A DNA stretch of 64,000 nucleotides, taken from assembly GCF_001442625.1 (NCBI RefSeq), contig NZ_LMZQ01000014.1, positions 62,001 to 126,000 of the forward strand, in the 5' to 3' direction. Source of the DNA: Pedobacter ginsenosidimutans (GTDB taxonomy: Bacteria; Bacteroidota; Bacteroidia; Sphingobacteriales; Sphingobacteriaceae). Of the stretch, positions 42,433-49,355 are shown piece after piece (the first letter of the stretch is position 1; every line of letters starts with the position of its first letter). The position numbers were made by a program, and so were the translations under genes. The notes below the pieces were generated by a model. The model was not told the origin of the DNA. It searched no databases and saw only the letters and a program-made list of their open reading frames with translations.

Positions 42433-43463
42433 TTGACGAAATACTCGAAAATTCTAGAGCTCAATTTCCAAATCCTCCACGCAAGGAAATTTATTTTTAT
42501 TTTCCTGACCTATACGAGCATCTTAGAAAAATTTATTCAAGTCTAGAATTGCCAACTGTTATAATTGTGCATTCACTAAATAAGCTATGTGAAACCTTTA
42601 AATATGGTAATTCAAATTATATTATCTATGATCAATATCTTGGACAATGCTTTAATAAATTCAATAGACTAATATATTATGAAGAAGAGCGAGAGGTTAA
42701 GGCTTATTTATGCAAACTACTGGGTGAAGAATATTATTTGATTAACGATATCAACAATTGCATACCATACCTAGTATCATATCATGTCAATGCGAGTGCA
42801 AACTTCACTCAATTACCTCAAGATTTTTTGGTAAAAAAAAATGATCTAATTATGGTACAAGAGTCTTTCGTGTTGTTTCATGAATTTGCACACTCACTAG
42901 TTAATCAAAACCCAAATTTATTGGCAAAATCAAAAACTTTTCTAGAAAGTACAGAATCATCCAAAATAATCACAGACATTTTAAAGGAAAAAATTGCTCT
43001 AGACAAAAGAGACTCTTTCTTATCCCATTTCTATGAAGAATTCGCATGTGATCTAATTGCTTTAGAATTAACTTATTCCTTTTATTCAAAAAAAGAAAAA
43101 TTTATACTTAATCATATAATCGAAGGAATATCGCTTGCTTTTTTGTATTTAAGAACATTGATTGACATTAAAATGAAAGCTACCGGTGAATATGAAATTA
43201 GTAGTAATGTGTTTAACTTGTTTACTAAATTTAGATATAATTTACTTCGTAGATATTATTTAGAATCAGCATTATTTGGCGAGGCAATTGAAAATCCTCC
43301 TCAATTAATTGAACTTTATGAAAAGTGGGAAGAGAAAATAGATATGGAAATTGTAGTATTCTTTACTGATGAATATCGAGATAAACTTAAGAACATTGTA
43401 AAAAAAGGCGGCCCTCCTTTAACCCCAGAACTTGCTAGAAAACTACTTAACCTTGCGGAGTGA
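42429..43463 (+). CDS. gluzincin-type metallopeptidase, predicted conflict-system effector (GTG start)
   Basis: A 344-residue protein with a complete zinc-peptidase core: HEFAH at 151-155 in a helix, and about 50 residues later EEFACD, where Glu204 would be the third ligand and Asp208 the usual supporting acid. No signal peptide is present, so it should act in the cytoplasm or at the membrane through its partner. The N-terminal 140 residues and the C-terminal 130 match no family I recognise. GTG at 42429 overlaps the stop of the 96-aa gene by 4 bp. The gene is AT-rich like its neighbours, suggesting horizontal origin. Target protein unknown. Confidence 0.7.
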   Translation: MIDEILENSRAQFPNPPRKEIYFYFPDLYEHLRKIYSSLELPTVIIVHSLNKLCETFKYGNSNYIIYDQYLGQCFNKFNRLIYYEEEREVKAYLCKLLGEEYYLINDINNCIPYLVSYHVNASANFTQLPQDFLVKKNDLIMVQESFVLFHEFAHSLVNQNPNLLAKSKTFLESTESSKIITDILKEKIALDKRDSFLSHFYEEFACDLIALELTYSFYSKKEKFILNHIIEGISLAFLYLRTLIDIKMKATGEYEISSNVFNLFTKFRYNLLRRYYLESALFGEAIENPPQLIELYEKWEEKIDMEIVVFFTDEYRDKLKNIVKKGGPPLTPELARKLLNLAE

Positions 43464-43475
43464 ACTGCTCCATAT

Positions 43476-43527
43476 AACAGCACCTACAATAATTGGCTGT
43501 TCAGTGGTTAATGAAGCTTTGCGCTTC
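43476..43527. repeat. paired hairpins between the peptidase and the next gene
   Basis: aacagc (43476-43481) pairs with gctgtt (43496-43501), and gaagc-tttgc-gcttc forms a second hairpin at 43513-43527, just after the peptidase stop. There is no T-run, so this is not a standard terminator. Confidence 0.5.
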
Positions 43528-43590
43528 GATTTGGTTCTTCGTCAAGTCCTAAAAAAGATTATAAATAATTTAAAGATAATAACATAATCA

Positions 43591-44088
43591 ATGGCAAAGA
43601 AAGACAAGAAAGCGACCTTAACCATAAATGCTTTAAAATGCCTTAACAATTTTTCTCAAGTCGAGATTGAAAAATTTGAATTGCTACTCAAGCAACCTGA
43701 CGAAAGAAGCAAACTTTTGAATGAACTTCGCATACCGATTAAAAAGGGGCTGTTAGTAAAAAAAATAATCTTTAATAGGGTAAACTTTGATATTAATAAA
43801 ATTCTTAATTGTTATGAATTCAATATTTTATCCGAACTCGAAAAACAAGTCTCATTAGAAATAAAAAAGGATAATCTAATTAAGAAAATAAATGAGAAGA
43901 AGATACCGATACCAAAAAACTTACTTAGAGAAATCATATTATCGGAGACAATTGATGGACTGAATAACGTTATTTACAAACTACCTACCAATTTAAAACT
44001 TGAACTCGGAAAATTGAAGTTTAGACATTCAGAACCAGACTCTGTTTCAATAATACCAATATATACCCCCATGGGAAACAAGAGATAG
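43591..44088 (+). CDS. island orphan protein
   Basis: A 165-residue, lysine- and isoleucine-rich protein that I do not recognise. It is predicted helical, with LNNFSQVEIEKFELLLKQPDERSKLLNEL in the first third and NEKKIPIPKNLLREIILSETIDGLNNVIYKLP in the last. No signal peptide, membrane helix or catalytic motif is evident. The first half has the feel of a small helical regulatory or DNA-binding protein, but no helix-turn-helix is clear. It lies 127 bp after the peptidase gene on the same strand and shares its AT-rich composition, so it came with the island. Confidence 0.6.
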   Translation: MAKKDKKATLTINALKCLNNFSQVEIEKFELLLKQPDERSKLLNELRIPIKKGLLVKKIIFNRVNFDINKILNCYEFNILSELEKQVSLEIKKDNLIKKINEKKIPIPKNLLREIILSETIDGLNNVIYKLPTNLKLELGKLKFRHSEPDSVSIIPIYTPMGNKR

Positions 44089-44128
44089 AATTGCCTGTAA
44101 TGGCAGTTTAGCTATTTTAGGAAGGGTC

Positions 44129-44369
44129 AAACTGCAAAGTCAGAACTATCAACTGCAAAGTCTGAACTATCGACCGCAACGCCTGAACTATCGACTGCAA
44201 CCTCTGAACTGTAGACCGCAACGCCTGAACTATCGACTGCAACCTCTGAACTGTAGACCGCAACGCCTGAACTATCGACTGCAACCTCTGAACTATCGAC
44301 TGCAACCTCTGAACTATCGACTGCAACCTCTGAACTATCGACTGCAACATCTGAACTGCCGACTGCAAG
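44129..44369. repeat. 21-bp minisatellite, about 11.5 units
   Basis: Units of gaactatcgactgcaacctct type follow each other without spacers, with ordered variants (gaactgtagaccgcaacgcct alternates with the main form in the middle). Each 21-mer is itself three related 7-mers of the form RACTRYC. Read on the minus strand it gives an uninterrupted heptad (SIVQRLQ) frame from 44368 to 44117 that would make a coiled coil, but no start signal supports expression. The flanking parts of 44089-44612 hold no gene; the leader element at its right end is listed separately. Confidence 0.95.
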
Positions 44370-44518
44370 TATAAAACCGCCCCTATTTATGCCTTATTTG
44401 AGCAAAAAGATTTCGTGAATTATTTAATTGTGTTTATCTTAGTGGTGCAGATTAATAAATAACATATTTTTTCACCTAACAGAGAGAGATCAATTTCAAC
44501 AATTAAATTTTAAAAATA

Positions 44519-44626
44519 TTCCTGGACGAGCGTTTAAGAAACGCATTTTCTAATTTCTCTGAAAAGAGTTATTTGTTAGTCTGCAGCGTCCAGGAACTTT
44601 AATTTCAATGTTATGCAGACTAACAA
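44519..44626 (+). promoter_or_regulatory. structured 5' leader that sequesters the start codon (pseudoknot-like)
   Basis: Stem A: ttcctggacg (44519-44528) with cgtccaggaa (44587-44596). Inside its loop are a hairpin gcgttt-aag-aaacgc (44530-44544) and the 5' arm of stem B, ttgttagtctgca (44573-44585). Its perfect 13-base partner tgcagactaacaa (44614-44626) covers two bases of the ATG at 44613 and the codons after it. A and B interleave as in an H-type pseudoknot. Structure was found by eye; regulation is inferred. Confidence 0.6.
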
Positions 44627-45149
44627 TTGTAAAAACCCAAACACACAGCTCCCAAATCAGGTAGCAGCTGTAACAGAATTCCGGAAACTGATTGAAGCCT
44701 ATTTCGATATGATTAGTTTATCGGATGCGAATCAATTCCTTACTGAAATGCTTAGCGCAGCTATCGGGCCCGATCCACGCTCTGGCAAACACAAACCCAT
44801 TACTATTGCCAACGCCCTTTATGATGTAAACAATATCATCAATCTGCTTACCAAAGCAAAACTCTTGGCCAATGAAGAAACCTTTCAGCGTTATGCCATA
44901 AACCTGGGTTATCACCTACAAGCCGTTGGCCAATTTGATGTGGAGCATCTTTCTGAACTATTATATGTTGGATTAAATGCCTACATCTTTCAGGAGGATG
45001 ATTTTGAAGGCGCAACCTTAAAATTTTCTGCCGAAATTACTGCTGCCTATAAAATGATTTATGATTGGCTGTCAGACTGCGATGCCTGGTGTAATGCTGT
45101 TGAGTGTGATGAATATAATGAAACGATCGGTTTAGCAGCTACACCATAA
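44613..45149 (+). CDS. orphan protein behind a structured leader
   Basis: A 178-residue soluble protein not recognised as a family. It is helix-rich, with EFRKLIEAYFDMISLSDANQFLTEML (22-47), a GPDPRSGKHK loop, and long helices to the C-terminus, where three cysteines cluster (SDCDAWCNAVECDEYN). No signal or membrane segment is present. Base composition is higher in GC than the island genes to its left, so the island probably ends before it. Its first codons take part in a 13-bp stem with the leader, and a GC-rich palindrome follows at 45201-45221. Confidence 0.65.
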   Translation: MQTNNCKNPNTQLPNQVAAVTEFRKLIEAYFDMISLSDANQFLTEMLSAAIGPDPRSGKHKPITIANALYDVNNIINLLTKAKLLANEETFQRYAINLGYHLQAVGQFDVEHLSELLYVGLNAYIFQEDDFEGATLKFSAEITAAYKMIYDWLSDCDAWCNAVECDEYNETIGLAATP

Positions 45150-45200
45150 ACGTTCAAATTTTAATTGGCCATTTACCTTATGCAGCTATGAGGGGCAACT

Positions 45201-45221
45201 CCCCTCCTAATTTAGGAGGGG
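45201..45221. repeat. cccctcctaa/ttaggagggg palindrome
   Basis: A perfect 10-bp inverted repeat with one central base, followed by a G-rich stretch instead of T's. It lies between convergent genes and is of the dispersed type seen in Bacteroidota intergenic regions. Confidence 0.6.
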
Positions 45222-45298
45222 GGCCAAAGGGCGGGGTGGTTAAGGTTTTTAACCCTTGCTAAATACATTTAATAAAGATATTTGAACCAAACCAAGCC

Positions 45299-45991
45299 CT
45301 ATTCCCCACGCATTAACACTTCATCTATCATTCCAAATTCCTTTGCTTCGATGGCGGTCATCCAATAATCGCGACTGGCAATTTCATTTATCCGCTCATA
45401 ACTTTGTCCGCTATGTTTCGCCAGAATGTGGTACAGATCCGACTGGACTTTTAACACCTCTCTGATCCTGATATCCATATCAATGGCAGTTCCCTCTGTC
45501 CCACCCGAGGTTTGATGAATCATGACCCTCGAGTGCTGCAAGGCCGAACGTTTACCCGCAGCTCCAGCGCACAACAATACCGAACCCATAGAAAGTGCAA
45601 TGCCCGTACAAATGGTGGCTACATCAGGCGCGATATACTGCATGGTATCATAAATGCCAAAGCCTGCATATACCGATCCACCAGGCGAATTGATATACAA
45701 TTGGATGTCGTTTTTGGTATCAACCGACTGCAAAAAAAGCAATTGTGCTTGTATCACATTTGCATTCCGCTCATCAACGGCTTCACCTAAAAAAATAATC
45801 CTGTCCATCATCAACCGCGAGAAAACATCCATCTGTGCCACATTCAGCTGGCGTTCTTCCGTAATATAGGGCGTCATGGCAACAGGCATGATATGAGCAG
45901 CTGTTCTGCCCATATACTGGTCTACATAAAGACTGTTTAAACGTTGGTGTTTTACCGCGTAAAGGCGGAATTCTTTGTTGATATCCATCAT
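45299..45991 (-). CDS. ClpP-family protease subunit, sigma-factor-linked paralogue
   Basis: A 230-residue ClpP fold protein with a complete triad (numbered from the ATG at 45991): Ser134 in ALSMGS, His159 in RVMIHQ and Asp208 in ASRDYW. The oxyanion SPGGSV is at 102-107. It has a long N-terminal part before the usual ClpP start, with the variant VKHQRLNSLYVDQYMG. ClpP forms the proteolytic barrel for ClpX/A-type unfoldases in the cytoplasm. No clpX lies beside it, and instead an ECF sigma factor and a small protein precede it, so it is probably a second ClpP devoted to regulation or stress. The start could be 45988 instead. Confidence 0.88.
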   Translation of the reverse strand: MMDINKEFRLYAVKHQRLNSLYVDQYMGRTAAHIMPVAMTPYITEERQLNVAQMDVFSRLMMDRIIFLGEAVDERNANVIQAQLLFLQSVDTKNDIQLYINSPGGSVYAGFGIYDTMQYIAPDVATICTGIALSMGSVLLCAGAAGKRSALQHSRVMIHQTSGGTEGTAIDMDIRIREVLKVQSDLYHILAKHSGQSYERINEIASRDYWMTAIEAKEFGMIDEVLMRGE

Positions 45992-46066
45992 ATTGATTTT
46001 AAATTTTAGGCATAACAATGCCCCTGCCCTGATAATGAGGCACGATTTATAAATTAAATTGATTGT

Positions 46067-46336
46067 TTATTTGCTGAAGAAACGCATTACCTTTTGCCTG
46101 AAGCTTTGGTGCGCATCGGTATTAAACAACGTTTCGTGTATGTTATTAATTTCATTTTTCAGCTGCTTCCGGCCATAATCACGCACCATTTGATAAGTTT
46201 TGTTTTGCCAGTAAACTTGCTGCCTCAGTTCAGGCTGTAGGATCATTTTGGCTTCGAAGAGGAAACTTTCTCCATCCTTATCGTCCGACAGCAGATAATG
46301 CTCTATTAAACGGAGCTCATTCAACGATGTCTTCAT
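46067..46336 (-). CDS. small soluble partner of the ECF sigma factor
   Basis: An 89-residue helix-rich protein without membrane segment: LRLIEHYLLSDDKDGESFLFEAKMIL, then a QVYWQNKTYQMVRDYGRKQLKNEI helix and a basic tail ending KVMRFFSK. It overlaps the sigma gene by 20 bp, the position of an anti-sigma factor, and its first part resembles the N-terminus of anti-sigma-like proteins of Bacteroidota that continue into a membrane domain missing here. It is therefore a possible soluble anti-sigma or adaptor, by position and size only. Confidence 0.6.
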   Translation of the reverse strand: MKTSLNELRLIEHYLLSDDKDGESFLFEAKMILQPELRQQVYWQNKTYQMVRDYGRKQLKNEINNIHETLFNTDAHQSFRQKVMRFFSK

Positions 46337-46877
46337 ATTTTAAGGATTTTGCTTTAACCGTTTCTTTCACTTTTTCGAGGCATTTAAATTTCTGAGCGGT
46401 TGCAGAACGTGCCCCCGAAAAGCCAAACCGCTTTGCCAGTGTTTCCATATCCAGTTTTTCGTAATAGAAAGCACTGAGCAACTGCATACATTTCTGTCCG
46501 GCCTGCTCTAGTAAATGCATCAGTTTACCCGAAGAAACTTCCTCATATCCGGTATCTGCCAAATCGATCTCTTCATTAAGAACAAGGCCAAGCGAATTAA
46601 GGGTAGCTTGCTTGTCGTTTTCGTTATAACGTTTGATCCATAAATATTTGGCAATCCCAAATAAATAGGCTTTCTCCTGATACTTCAGCCGCAGGCCAGA
46701 AACCTGTACTTTCTCATAATACACCACCAGTGCATCCTGAAAAATGTCTTTCGCTTCCTCAAATGATCCGCCCATCTTGCTTACATGCCTTGCCACCAAA
46801 GGAAAAGCTTCTTTGTAGAGTTTCATAAAAAGTGCTTCGCGCTGGCTGGGCTGCTCTTTAGTTGATGTTGCTGTCAT
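46317..46877 (-). CDS. ECF-type RNA polymerase sigma factor
   Basis: A 186-residue sigma-70 family protein. Region 2 is visible in EEAKDIFQDALVVYYEKV (about 40-57) with the following KAYLFGIAKYLWIKRYNE. Region 4 lies in QKCMQLLSAFYYEKLDMETLAKRFGFSGARSATAQKFKCLEKVK (about 130-173). It should direct RNA polymerase to its own regulon. It heads a minus-strand set with an overlapping 89-aa gene and a ClpP paralogue 75 bp further on, suggesting that proteolysis controls, or is controlled by, this sigma factor. The inducing signal is unknown. Confidence 0.88.
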   Translation of the reverse strand: MTATSTKEQPSQREALFMKLYKEAFPLVARHVSKMGGSFEEAKDIFQDALVVYYEKVQVSGLRLKYQEKAYLFGIAKYLWIKRYNENDKQATLNSLGLVLNEEIDLADTGYEEVSSGKLMHLLEQAGQKCMQLLSAFYYEKLDMETLAKRFGFSGARSATAQKFKCLEKVKETVKAKSLKYEDIVE

Positions 46878-47366
46878 GATTACTATGCTTTATATAGTAT
46901 GTGGCTATTTTTGATCAGATATCACCTAAAATTAACAATTATTTTTTTTCACTTTTAGCCCAATGTGTAGATACTAACACTGAAATTATTTTAGTGCTCT
47001 ATGCCGCACGGCATCAAACTTTTGAAGCATCAAAAGTATGCAAAAATGCTTCGTCATCCGATAGCTATCGGATCCAGCAATGGGCCTTTTACACAATCCT
47101 TATACACATCAAAAAAACAGCGGCACTTTGTTTTGTTTGTTAGAGCTAGCTGAAAGGTTTTTGCAAACATGAAACACAAAACCACTGCGTTTAGGTTTGA
47201 TAGTGCCATTTATACTGTTGTGCTACTGTTTTTTTGATTTCCCGGCCCCTGGGATTGACAGGCGTGCTTGGGTAAAATCTGTGTTTTATTAAAGTTGGTT
47301 AGCAAAATGCCTAAACTATACTGAATATCTGTGTTTCACATGATAAGCATTTAGCAGGAACTCGGT
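46878..47366. other. 489-bp gap before the sigma factor, little recognised
   Basis: The only repeat-like part is a short ccgatagctatcgg palindrome near 47058-47071, the core of family A/B elements. The rest shows no gene and no clear promoter on either strand. Confidence 0.4.
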
Positions 47367-48359
47367 TTAACTTTTCAGCTTACCCGGTGTTGAGCTAAAT
47401 TTCTTTCTAAAAGCATTGCTGAAGTGTTGTACAGATGAATAACCAAGCATAAATGCCACCGATTTTATGGGTAGACCATCGAGCAGCAACTCTTTTGCAT
47501 GGTTAAGCCTGTAATCACTCAAATAACCGAATATGCTGTTATCAAACAGTCCTTTAAAGCCCTGTTTAAGTTTAAATTCGTTAATGCCGCATATTTTAGC
47601 CAGTTCGGCAACCGATGGTGGCTGGTGGATATTGGCAATGAGGTAATCTCTTGCATGATAAAGGCAATCCCTATCATAAGCGGAATGTAAAGCGGAAGGC
47701 TGTTTTTGGCTAATGGCACGTTCAAAAGCTTCGACCTGGAGCACAAGCAGCTCAATACATTTCGATTCGATAAACATGCGTTTCAGACCTTCGGGGTAAT
47801 CACAATCTAGAATATCGCGGATGCAGTGCTGCATGGCCCATGAAATGGGAAGGTTTTGCTCCGCCAGCTGTGTATAACGCCCGGTATCGGCATAATCTGC
47901 CAAAACCTGCAATGCTTTGGTGGAATGTTCTGCCAGTTGCAAAAACTTTTCTTTAGCAAAATGTACCTCAAAAAAGCGGTAGCTATGGCCGGTATCGTAT
48001 TTGCCTGTACCATCAAGCTCAGGCATGTAAATAATATTCTGCTGGTTGGAATTAAAGATGTACTGCTGCTTATTTACCCGGTTAAAGATCGTGCCATTAC
48101 CAGAGAGTGTAAAACGCAGTTTAACCATATCGGGTACATCGTAAGTGGGCCTGAAATACATCTGTTGCTGTTTAAACAGGATGTCGCCATATACAATGTA
48201 AATACCGGGGATATTGATCTGTACCAATTCGGCATCGCTAAAAGAAAAACTGTATTTCTCCTTCCTTTCTGTTACCAATCCTCCCCGAACAGGAAGATCA
48301 TTAAAGCTGCCCCCTACCTTTTTCCAGGCCCCGTAATCCTTACCAACATTGATTCCCAT
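47367..48359 (-). CDS. AraC-family transcriptional regulator
   Basis: A 330-residue regulator with the ATG at 48359 (a GTG at 48374 is possible). The N-terminal two thirds form the sensing/dimer region. The C-terminal double helix-turn-helix has PPSVAELAKICGINEFKLKQGFKGLFDNSIFGYL and SVAFMLGYSSVQHFSNAFRKKFSSTPGKL. It is divergent from a methyltransferase gene across 159 bp, a usual arrangement for an AraC regulator and its target. The ligand is unknown. Siderophore-type AraC regulators of Bacteroidota share the YISDYRLNHAKELL style, but no TonB receptor is close. Confidence 0.88.
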   Translation of the reverse strand: MGINVGKDYGAWKKVGGSFNDLPVRGGLVTERKEKYSFSFSDAELVQINIPGIYIVYGDILFKQQQMYFRPTYDVPDMVKLRFTLSGNGTIFNRVNKQQYIFNSNQQNIIYMPELDGTGKYDTGHSYRFFEVHFAKEKFLQLAEHSTKALQVLADYADTGRYTQLAEQNLPISWAMQHCIRDILDCDYPEGLKRMFIESKCIELLVLQVEAFERAISQKQPSALHSAYDRDCLYHARDYLIANIHQPPSVAELAKICGINEFKLKQGFKGLFDNSIFGYLSDYRLNHAKELLLDGLPIKSVAFMLGYSSVQHFSNAFRKKFSSTPGKLKS

Positions 48360-48518
48360 AAAGGCAATTATCACAAAAAAAGCCGAGCTAAGGTAATGGG
48401 GTTATCCACAATTCGATTTTCTGTAAAAGAAAATCCTTTTGATGTAAAAGCGTACAGCTGCTATTTTTCAATTTTGCCCGAATTGCGAAATGCACCGCAA
48501 GAGACTAATAACTATAAC

Positions 48519-49136
48519 ATGGAGGAGCAAGAAGACCTGAACACATTAACGCAAGATCAAAAAATTGACGTTCTCCCACCCAAAAACACCTTAATTTTTA
48601 AACTCATACAAGATTTACCACTAAAAACGAATGCAAAAGTATTGGAAATCAGCCCAGCTGGTACCGAACACCTCTCTTATCTGTTTCAAAAAGCAGAAAA
48701 TATCAGTTACTCCGGCACTTATTCTACCGACTCTACGATAAAAGAAGCCTTTTTTGCTTATAAAGCCAGTAATAATGCCATAGAATTGATTAAAACAACG
48801 GATGATAAACTCGATTTTCAGGATAATTTATTCGATTATTGTTTTACGGCGAATACCATTTATTTCTGGCCGGATCCGCTAAAATACTTAGCTGAAAGCT
48901 ACCGTGTGTTAAAACCGGGAGGAAAAATGAACCTTGCCTTTGTTGAAAAAAACTTTGGTAGCGGCCTGCCCTGGACGCAGCTCGATTTTACATTTTATGA
49001 GATTGATGAAGTAAAATCGTTTTTCAAAAAATCGGGATTTTCGAATATTGAAGTAAAGAAAATGATGGAGACAATAATGGATCAAAACGGAAAGGAAATC
49101 AGCAAACCGTTTATCATGGTGTCTGGCCTGAAATAA
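48519..49136 (+). CDS. class I SAM-dependent methyltransferase
   Basis: A 205-residue type 11 methyltransferase. The SAM motif is degenerate (KVLEISPAGTEHLSYLF in place of VLDIGCGxG), but the later parts are good: FQDNLFDYCFTANTIYFWPDPLKYLAESYRVLKPGGKMNLAF. The ATG at 48519 is chosen because the frame upstream runs antiparallel through the AraC gene with no family match. Divergence from the AraC regulator suggests co-regulation. Substrate unknown; a small molecule is likely. Confidence 0.82.
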   Translation: MEEQEDLNTLTQDQKIDVLPPKNTLIFKLIQDLPLKTNAKVLEISPAGTEHLSYLFQKAENISYSGTYSTDSTIKEAFFAYKASNNAIELIKTTDDKLDFQDNLFDYCFTANTIYFWPDPLKYLAESYRVLKPGGKMNLAFVEKNFGSGLPWTQLDFTFYEIDEVKSFFKKSGFSNIEVKKMMETIMDQNGKEISKPFIMVSGLK

Positions 49137-49263
49137 TCAATAATGTGGTTAATTTAACAAAGCATTATCTCTAAAAAGATCGGAGATTCAAATAGCTAAA
49201 CCGTGACGGAAGCAAATTTGATTCATGGAAGCTAAGCAACCGTTCAAGGAGTAAATGACCGTA

Positions 49264-49299
49264 AGAGGGGGCAGGATAATTACCCCCCTCTGCTTTTTT
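49264..49299 (+). terminator. Rho-independent terminator, 127 bp after the methyltransferase
   Basis: An 8-bp GC-rich stem (agaggggg 49264-49271, ccccctct 49284-49291), a 12-nt loop and six T at 49294-49299. The 127 bp between stop codon and stem contain no frame and could be a 3' UTR or a small RNA. Confidence 0.7.
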
Positions 49300-49355
49300 C
49301 GGGCAAGCGTATTTCCCTGCTGTGATTAATTATCCTATTTTCTGGCCAACAAATG

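Noticed and set aside
41141..43527. Integron attC sites around the island genes
   Set aside because: No GTTRRRY/RYYYAAC core pair was found in the palindromes, and no integron integrase lies in the window.
44117..44368. Minus-strand gene for an 83-aa coiled-coil protein
   Set aside because: The open frame is a consequence of the 21-bp period; no ribosome site or promoter supports it, so it is kept only as an observation.
44129..44369. CRISPR array
   Set aside because: The units are directly adjacent 21-mers with no unique spacers, and no cas gene is present.
39008..44612. Flanking attachment-site repeats of an integrative element around the island
   Set aside because: Only weak words such as agcgttta near both ends were found; no tRNA, integrase or exact direct repeat supports it.
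47856..48518. N-terminal extension of the methyltransferase
   Set aside because: The frame runs antisense through the AraC gene and shows no domain; the ATG at 48519 starts a normal-length protein.
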